From contig NZ_JANYGQ010000032.1 in the NCBI RefSeq assembly GCF_025359345.1, forward strand, positions 310,001 to 374,000: 64,000 nucleotides of DNA, given 5' to 3'. The notes beneath the pieces are model-generated. The model was not told the DNA's origin, did no database searches, and saw only the letters and a list, made by a program, of their open reading frames with translations. The translations under genes were made by a program, and so were the position numbers. This DNA is from Mucilaginibacter sp. (GTDB taxonomy: Bacteria; Bacteroidota; Bacteroidia; Sphingobacteriales; Sphingobacteriaceae). Each line of letters starts with the position of its first letter. Positions within the stretch are counted from its first letter, which is position 1. This document shows positions 57,546 through 64,000 of this stretch, one piece after another.

Positions 57546-57923
57546 ATGAAATTTACGGTTGACAAGCACGAGAAATATATTCTGTTAAAGCTGAATGAAT
57601 CAAAATTGAATTCATTAATAACGCCACAGCTTAAATCTGAATTGATATTAATCAATACTGAAGGTCAGCGGAATATTATTTTCGACCTTTCACAAGTTAA
57701 ATTTGCCGACTCATCGGGACTAAGCAGCTTATTGGTTGGCCATCGCCTTTGTAAAAATGCCTCAGGCACATTTATACTTACCGGCCTTAACGAGCCTGTT
57801 GCCCGATTAATAACTATTTCCCAGCTCGACAGTGTGTTGTCAATTGTGCCTACATGCGAAGAAGCTATCGATTTAGTTTTTATGGAAGAAATAGAAAAAG
57901 AACTAAAAAGAGAAGCAAAATAG
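57546..57923 (+). CDS. STAS domain protein (anti-sigma factor antagonist-like)
   Basis: IIFDLSQVKFADSSGLSSLLVGHRLCKNASGTFILTGL. Confidence 0.9.
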   Translation: MKFTVDKHEKYILLKLNESKLNSLITPQLKSELILINTEGQRNIIFDLSQVKFADSSGLSSLLVGHRLCKNASGTFILTGLNEPVARLITISQLDSVLSIVPTCEEAIDLVFMEEIEKELKREAK

Positions 57924-57945
57924 ATATTCCGTTTGTTTACCAAGT

Positions 57946-58860
57946 ATGAAATTTGAGGTAACAATACTTGGCAGCAGTTCTGCAACCCCCATTTTTAATC
58001 GAAACCCAACATCGCAAGCGGTCAACATAAATGATCGCTGGTATTTAATTGACTGCGGCGAAGGCACTCAGCAACAAATGTTGCGCTTTGATATAAAAGC
58101 AAGCAAAATTGACCATATTTTCATCAGCCATTTACATGGTGACCATTATCTTGGCTTGGTAGGCCTGCTTTCATCACTTCACTTAAATGGGCGTATTAAG
58201 CCGCTGCATATTTATTGCCCGGCACATTTGAAAGAGATTATTGATATACAGCTACTCTATTCAGAAACAACCATTCAATACCCGTTAGAGTACCGTTTTA
58301 CAGATGCCGAAAAGGTTGAAGTTTTGTTGGATAACCAGGATATCACCGTTGAAACAATTCCCCTCAATCATCGTATTGCCTGCACCGGTTTCCTGTTTAA
58401 GGAAAAGAAACGTTTGCGCAAATTAATGAAGGAAAAGATAGAGCGATTGGGTGTTCCGATATCACATTATTCAGCGCTTAAAAAGGGGGAAGATTATGTT
58501 GCTCCTAACGGTGATATTTACAAAAATGATGCACTCACAACAGATTCAAGCGACCCCAAATCATACGCTTATTGCTCGGATACGATGTATGATGAACGGT
58601 ATTTTAAACAGATAAGTGATGTAACCATGCTGTATCACGAGGCTACCTTCCTGGATAATATGCTGGACAGGGCACTTGAAACTCACCACACCACTGCACT
58701 GCAAGCCGGCGAAATTGCGCTAAAAGTAAATGCAAAGCGATTGTTGATCGGCCATTTCTCGGCACGCTACAAAACGTTAAACGAATTGCTGGAAGAAGCC
58801 CAAAGTGTTTTCAAGGATACGGAACTAGCGATTGAAGGACGGACGTTTATTATCGAGTAG
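57946..58860 (+). CDS. rnz: Ribonuclease Z
   Basis: FEVTILGSSSATPIFNRNPTSQ, WYLIDCGEGTQQQMLRF, IFISHLHGDHYLGLVGLL, HTTALQAGEIA. Confidence 0.96.
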   Translation: MKFEVTILGSSSATPIFNRNPTSQAVNINDRWYLIDCGEGTQQQMLRFDIKASKIDHIFISHLHGDHYLGLVGLLSSLHLNGRIKPLHIYCPAHLKEIIDIQLLYSETTIQYPLEYRFTDAEKVEVLLDNQDITVETIPLNHRIACTGFLFKEKKRLRKLMKEKIERLGVPISHYSALKKGEDYVAPNGDIYKNDALTTDSSDPKSYAYCSDTMYDERYFKQISDVTMLYHEATFLDNMLDRALETHHTTALQAGEIALKVNAKRLLIGHFSARYKTLNELLEEAQSVFKDTELAIEGRTFIIE

Positions 58861-58862
58861 AA

Positions 58863-58980
58863 CTGTCCGATAGACCGAAAGACTGATTATTTCACGATCG
58901 GAACCCTACTAAACAAAAAGTCCGGAAACCATTTTTCGGACTTCTGGACTTTTCTGACTTTCTGACTAATTAGTCTTTCT
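58863..58980. repeat. AAGTCCGAAAGTC-family iterated-word repeat overlapping the 3' end of the MCE gene
   Basis: gtccgatagaccgaaagactg...aaaaagtccggaaaccatttttcggacttctggacttttctgactttctgactaattagtcttt. Confidence 0.75.
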
Positions 58981-59914
58981 TCCCGCCAAACACCGAAAAG
59001 CTGACATATCGCTTCGGATGGGCTTTCAAATCGATAAATAAGGCATTAAGATTAGCTGTAGCATCCTTCAGGTTGTTGTACATCTTATCGTCGTGCAGCA
59101 GCAGCCCAAGTGTACCCTGGCTGGTATTTATTGAGGCTATGGTTGCCTGTAAATCAGCCATGGCCTTGTTAGCGTTATCAAGCGTCTGTTTAATGTTTGC
59201 CGCGGCAATATCGTCGCTTACTTTTTGGAAATTGCTGGTGATACCGTTTAAGTTAGCCGTACTGTTTTTTAAATTACCCGACACTGTTTCTGCATTCGCT
59301 AATATTCCGTTTATGTGTTCGGTTTGACCACCTACCAGTGCGTCAATCTTTTTGGTAGTGCCTTCCAGTGTTTGCAGGGAGTTTGCGATACTTGTAAAGC
59401 TCCTGTCGACATTTCTCTGGAAATTGGGGTTCAAAATTTTATTTATTGATGCCAGCGACGAATCGAGCTTGTTTATCAGGTTCTCGGCTTTCATTTGTAT
59501 CGGCTGCAGGCTCTCGGCCAGGCTGCCCTGGATGTCGGCACGAAGTGTATCGGTATCATCTGCAAAGGTATTGCTGTTGCCGTATTCAAATACAATAGCC
59601 TTACCGCCCAATAGGTCGGTGCTAACCAGTTTTGCCAGCGTGTTTGAAGGTACGTTATACTTACGGTCTACCTTAAACTCAACAACGGTGTGCCCATCTT
59701 GCCTTAGGGTCATTTTTGCCACATTGCCGATAGGGAAACCATTTACCAATACTGGTTTGGAAACTGAAAGCCCGTCAACGCTCCTATACACTGCATAATA
59801 CTTATTTGAGCCGCTAAAAACATCGTTGCCTTTTAGAAAACTGTATCCAAGTATAAGCACGGTAATTCCGATGGCCGTTAGCGCGCCTATTTTAGTTTCA
59901 TTTGATATTTTCAT
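58970..59914 (-). CDS. MlaD/MCE domain protein
   Basis: Single N-terminal TM; YAVYRSVDGLSVSKPVLVNGFPIGNVAKMTLRQDGHTVVEFKVDRKYNVPSNTLAKLVSTDLLGGKAI. Confidence 0.92.
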   Translation of the reverse strand: MKISNETKIGALTAIGITVLILGYSFLKGNDVFSGSNKYYAVYRSVDGLSVSKPVLVNGFPIGNVAKMTLRQDGHTVVEFKVDRKYNVPSNTLAKLVSTDLLGGKAIVFEYGNSNTFADDTDTLRADIQGSLAESLQPIQMKAENLINKLDSSLASINKILNPNFQRNVDRSFTSIANSLQTLEGTTKKIDALVGGQTEHINGILANAETVSGNLKNSTANLNGITSNFQKVSDDIAAANIKQTLDNANKAMADLQATIASINTSQGTLGLLLHDDKMYNNLKDATANLNALFIDLKAHPKRYVSFSVFGGKKD

Positions 59915-60006
59915 AGTGATGTAATGGCTGTTGAAATGTTGTAACCTTGAAAAGCTGTAAAGTTAGAATTATTTTGTTTGTCTTCCTGACTTAACTCTAT
60001 AACCAA

Positions 60007-60897
60007 TTATTGCGATACTTGTTCTACCTCGGCCTTATAACTTCCTAAGGCCCGTACTATAGTAGCTACTATTGCATCCTGGCCGGCTTCGGAGTTTAAG
60101 TAGTCTTCTTCCTCGTGATTATTTATAAAGCCGGTCTCAACCAATACTGCCGGCATTGCGCTGTGGCATAAAACCAGCACGCCCTGTTCTTTAACACCGT
60201 CGCTGCGGCGGCCGTCGCCTTCGGTAAACTCGGTATTAAGCATATTGGCAAAATGTATGCTTTGTTTGCGGTATTTGGCTTTAAATGCGTTTATTGCTAT
60301 AATAGAAGCAGGATCGTCAAGCACATTTTGCTGCTCACTGTTGTCTTTTTCCTCAAATAAGTTTTCGCGTAAGGCTTCCTGTTCCTCTTCCGACCGGTGA
60401 AAACCATAAACCAGGAACAAAACGCCTTTACCCGAGCGGTCAGGAACGGAGTAGCTTTTGTATACAGCTTTACCATGTTTATGGCCAACAACTTCGCGCA
60501 CCCGCCTGTCTGATAACGAGTTGCAATGGATTGATATAAATAGGTCGCCCTTATTTGAGTTAGCAATTTCTGACCGCGTTTTTAAGCCAACGTCGGCCTC
60601 GGAAGTGCGGGTCATTACCACTCTCAGGTCGGGTATATCTTTTTCTATCGCCTTTTGTAATTTAAGTGCTATGGCAAGCGTTACATTACTTTCTGTAGAA
60701 TACGAGCCGGATGCACCGGAATGGGAACCGTTGGGACGTGTACCATGCCCTGCGTCAATTACAACTGTTTTAAGCTTGTACCCGGCAGTAACCGTATCAT
60801 GCTTTACAGGATTAATTATTGCAAACGAAAAACAGGGTAAAGATGTAAGTAAAACCGATAAACCGTAAATCAATCTTTTCAATGCCTTATTTTTCAT
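60007..60897 (-). CDS. N-acetylmuramoyl-L-alanine amidase (Amidase_3)
   Basis: TVVIDAGHGTRPNGSHSGASGSYSTESNVTLAIALKLQKAI, DLFISIHCNSL, PAVLVETGFINNHEEEDYL. Confidence 0.93.
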   Translation of the reverse strand: MKNKALKRLIYGLSVLLTSLPCFSFAIINPVKHDTVTAGYKLKTVVIDAGHGTRPNGSHSGASGSYSTESNVTLAIALKLQKAIEKDIPDLRVVMTRTSEADVGLKTRSEIANSNKGDLFISIHCNSLSDRRVREVVGHKHGKAVYKSYSVPDRSGKGVLFLVYGFHRSEEEQEALRENLFEEKDNSEQQNVLDDPASIIAINAFKAKYRKQSIHFANMLNTEFTEGDGRRSDGVKEQGVLVLCHSAMPAVLVETGFINNHEEEDYLNSEAGQDAIVATIVRALGSYKAEVEQVSQ

Positions 60898-60949
60898 TAT
60901 TTTTGAACGCTGTTAACTATATCTGCAAAAATACTATTCATAATCAATT

Positions 60950-63676
60950 TTGAAATTCACAAGTCTTTTTTTTCTGATTGCAATACTCTTAATAGCAAAT
61001 GTGATGGCTTCATCACGTACCGGCTATGCCAACTATTATACACTACAAACGGATACAACTAAAAAATCTGATACAACTAAGACTAATAAACCTACTAAAG
61101 GTAAAAAAACTAAACCAATAAAGGGCACAAAAACTACAGGTGCCCCTAAAGACACCAGTAAGGACGCCTCTGCAGGCGACTTAAAATCGGAAGTAAAAAC
61201 CCATGCCGATGATTCAGTGATAACAGATAAGGTGCACGATATTACCTATTTATATGGAAGGGCGCGCGTAACTTACGAGGATTTTGAGCTCGATGCCGAC
61301 TATATCCGGCTCGACCAAAAAAGACACCTGATATTTGCTAAAGGCAGTATCGACCCTTTAACTAAACGGTATGTAGGCAGGCCTATCTCCAAGCAAAGCA
61401 AAGACAAACCTGTTGAATCAGACTCATTATTGTTCGACTATAAAACCAAAAAGGGGCTGGTTTATAACCCGTTTTCGAACCAGGACGGTAATTACCTGTC
61501 GGGTGGCGAAGTAAAAAAGCTTAACGAAACGGAGGTGGCCTATCACAATACAATTTTTAGTACCTGTGATTTACCTCAACCCGATACGCACTTTGGTATC
61601 GTAATAACAAAAGGCATTGGCGAAAAAAACAGGATAATATCGGGGCCGGCTTATCTCGAGATAGAAGGAATCCCGTTGCCGCTGGCTATTCCGTTTGGTT
61701 TTTTCCCGAAACCTGATACACGGGCGTCGGGCGTAATTATTCCCACATTTGGGGAAGATCAGAAGCTTGGGTTTTATCTCCGCAATTTCGGCTATTATAT
61801 AGGAATAAACGATTACGTGGATTTAACTACTATGGGTACGGTTTATTCAAAAGGATCGTATGAGTTAAATACTACGGCACATTATAGAAAGAGGTATAAA
61901 TATGACGGTACGGTATCATTAAGCTATGGTTCGCACAATTACGGGCTGGAGGGCGACCCCGCTCAAAAGGATTTTAACATAACCTGGTCACATAGTCAGG
62001 ATCCTAATGCACATCCGGGAAGTACCTTCAGTGCGCAGGTAAATGCCGGTACATCAACGTATTATAGAAACGATCCGGCTCAAAACAACTATAATCTTAA
62101 CTCGTTAACACAGAATAACTTACGATCTTCAGTTAACTACAGTAAAACCTGGGCCGGTACGCCGTTTAACTTAAGTTTCGGTGTTTCGCATAGCCAGGAC
62201 CTGAGCGCGAAGACTGTAACGCTGCAATTACCGACATTGAGTTTTACAATGGCTTCTATTAACCCGTTTGACTCAAAAGACAGGGTAGGTGAGCAAAAGT
62301 GGTATCAGAAAATAAGCTTGAGCTACAGCCTGTCGGCAACAAACGAAGTGGATAACATACCGGAATCTCAATTATTTAAAGGCAGTATTTTAGCAAAACG
62401 GCTGCAAACCCGAGCGGTGCACCAGATACCCCTGGGCATTAGTTTAAACGTGGCCAAGTATTTCCAATTCAGTAGTTCGGCCAATTATACCGAGCACTGG
62501 TATTTACAGTCGATAAATGAGCGTTACGTGCGTGGCGGTGTAATAACAAACGGCATTATACCGGATGCGAATGGTCTTGTACGTGATACGTTAAGCGGCT
62601 TCAAAAGAGCAAGTTCTTATAATTTTAGCACAGGCGTATCAACCAAGGTGTACAGCACGTTCAACTTCAAAAAAGGCAACCTGGTTGCCATACGGCATGT
62701 GATGACGCCATCCATCAGCTTTAACTACAGTCCTGATTTTGCCGACCCAAGTTTTGGTTATTACAAAACAGTTGTAAGCAATGCACTGATCCCATTGCCA
62801 GCACACACCAGCACCTATTCTATCTTTCCGGACAACTTTCCTTCGGCAGGTAAGCAGGCCGGTATAAGCTTCAATTTGGATAATACCATCGAAATGAAGT
62901 TAAAGCCCAAAGCCACTGATACGTCGGGAAAGGCGAGAAAAGTGCATTTAATTGATGGTTTTTCTTTATCAACTTTTTACAATTTCGCCCAGGACTCGTT
63001 GAAATTATCGCCCATATCGTTTTCGGCGCATACGGCAATCTTAAACCAAAAGGTCAACCTGAGTATATATGGGTCGCTGAATCCTTATAAAGTATTGGTA
63101 ATTGATACGATACAAAACCAGCAGATAACAAAGTTTACCCGGGAAATAAACCAGTACCAGTTTCCGAAGCTTACCAGCATCAGCTTTTCAATGAGTGGCA
63201 GTTTGAATTCGACGTCGTTTAAACCGCATTTGCCGGTTACACCACAAAATACGTTGCAAACCATCACCCCCCAACAGGCGCAAAGGCTGGCTTTTATTAA
63301 CAGCGACCCCAGTGCCTACATTGATTTTAACGTACCCTGGAACCTGTCGTTCAATTATAACTTCAGCTTTAATAATAATATTATCAGCACAAATTCAACC
63401 AACACAGTAATGTTAAGTGGCGACGTGAGCGTAACCAAAGGGTGGAAGATACAATACAATACCAATATCGATTTAAAAGCAGGCAGACTTGCCGTAAGTT
63501 CGTTCTCGATATACCGCGATTTGCATTGCTGGGACCTTAACGTGCAATGGGTACCGTTCGGCATATATAAATCATATAATGTTACTTTAAAAGTTAAAGC
63601 CGCGGTTTTGCAGGACCTTAAACTCAGCAAAAGAAGCGACTACACCAGCAGTTCATACTTTAACGGCAATCAATAA
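60950..63676 (+). CDS. LptD-like LPS assembly outer membrane protein (TTG start)
   Basis: OstA-like N-domain ([35 protein letters not shown]), barrel with [30 protein letters not shown]. Confidence 0.85.
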   Translation: MKFTSLFFLIAILLIANVMASSRTGYANYYTLQTDTTKKSDTTKTNKPTKGKKTKPIKGTKTTGAPKDTSKDASAGDLKSEVKTHADDSVITDKVHDITYLYGRARVTYEDFELDADYIRLDQKRHLIFAKGSIDPLTKRYVGRPISKQSKDKPVESDSLLFDYKTKKGLVYNPFSNQDGNYLSGGEVKKLNETEVAYHNTIFSTCDLPQPDTHFGIVITKGIGEKNRIISGPAYLEIEGIPLPLAIPFGFFPKPDTRASGVIIPTFGEDQKLGFYLRNFGYYIGINDYVDLTTMGTVYSKGSYELNTTAHYRKRYKYDGTVSLSYGSHNYGLEGDPAQKDFNITWSHSQDPNAHPGSTFSAQVNAGTSTYYRNDPAQNNYNLNSLTQNNLRSSVNYSKTWAGTPFNLSFGVSHSQDLSAKTVTLQLPTLSFTMASINPFDSKDRVGEQKWYQKISLSYSLSATNEVDNIPESQLFKGSILAKRLQTRAVHQIPLGISLNVAKYFQFSSSANYTEHWYLQSINERYVRGGVITNGIIPDANGLVRDTLSGFKRASSYNFSTGVSTKVYSTFNFKKGNLVAIRHVMTPSISFNYSPDFADPSFGYYKTVVSNALIPLPAHTSTYSIFPDNFPSAGKQAGISFNLDNTIEMKLKPKATDTSGKARKVHLIDGFSLSTFYNFAQDSLKLSPISFSAHTAILNQKVNLSIYGSLNPYKVLVIDTIQNQQITKFTREINQYQFPKLTSISFSMSGSLNSTSFKPHLPVTPQNTLQTITPQQAQRLAFINSDPSAYIDFNVPWNLSFNYNFSFNNNIISTNSTNTVMLSGDVSVTKGWKIQYNTNIDLKAGRLAVSSFSIYRDLHCWDLNVQWVPFGIYKSYNVTLKVKAAVLQDLKLSKRSDYTSSSYFNGNQ

Positions 63677-64000
63677 TGCTTGCAGAAATAATTACCATAG
63701 GCGACGAAATACTCATCGGTCAGATTGTTGATACCAACTCGGCATGGATGGCGGCTAAACTAAATAACATAGGTATCAGGATAAAACAAATTTCGTCTGT
63801 ATCTGACGACCGGCAGCACATTTTAACCGCATTGGCGGAGGCGGCGAACCGGGCCGATGTAATACTGATAACAGGCGGACTTGGGCCGACCAAAGATGAT
63901 ATCACCAAAAAAACACTTGCTGAATACTTTAACGTGCGCATGGTTGAAAACAAGGATGCGCTGGCAAATGTTGAAGCCATTTTCAGGAGGATAAGAGGGA
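63676..64000 (+). CDS. cinA: CinA family protein, N-terminal part (runs off window)
   Basis: [62 protein letters not shown]; overlaps the lptD-like stop by 1 nt (TAATG). Confidence 0.92.
   Translation, partial: MLAEIITIGDEILIGQIVDTNSAWMAAKLNNIGIRIKQISSVSDDRQHILTALAEAANRADVILITGGLGPTKDDITKKTLAEYFNVRMVENKDALANVEAIFRRIRG

Noticed and set aside
1-64000. tRNA genes, prophage, toxin-antitoxin or defence islands
   Set aside because: None recognised on reading both strands and the ORF list; a tRNAscan-SE and DefenseFinder run would be needed to exclude them fully.

Overview
A 64 kb chromosomal window from a member of the Bacteroidota. Protein content, TAnnTTTG promoter elements and M28, TonB and GH gene types suggest a Sphingobacteriaceae / Mucilaginibacter-like genome; this is inference, since no search was possible. 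Most of it is ordinary core and accessory content. Core and metabolic genes: rpoD, rnpB (RNase P RNA), ppk1-ppx, ubiX, folB, glcD-like, gcdH-like, phoH, purC, STAS-rnz, MCE/MlaD-like, N-acetylmuramoyl-L-alanine amidase, lptD-like and the start of cinA. Degradative and surface genes: GH1, GH20-like, GH106-like, a GH-like lipoprotein, two M28 peptidases and a TonB receptor-like barrel. Regulators and transporters: histidine kinases, an NtrC-type regulator, two MFS transporters (one truncated), a DAACS symporter and an ABC exporter. I saw no prophage, CRISPR, transposase, tRNA or recognisable defence island. The points most worth a second look are: (1) at least eight families of intergenic repeats, each made of a short degenerate word reiterated in two inverted arms, several running into the 3' ends of genes or ending right at a start codon; (2) two genes (a REC-multiPAS-histidine kinase and a NagX/DUF5009-like acyltransferase), only ~1.7 kb apart, each split by an apparent single-nucleotide deletion; (3) a ~30 bp motif at nearly identical distance (~80 nt) upstream of two neighbouring minus-strand genes; (4) a 53-codon remnant of an MFS transporter beside rpoD; (5) a palindromic operator on a consensus promoter driving a bacterial MBOAT/wax-synthase-like gene pair; (6) a candidate ~70 nt sRNA between ppx and ubiX; (7) a photolyase-family protein that appears to lack the Fe-S cysteines.
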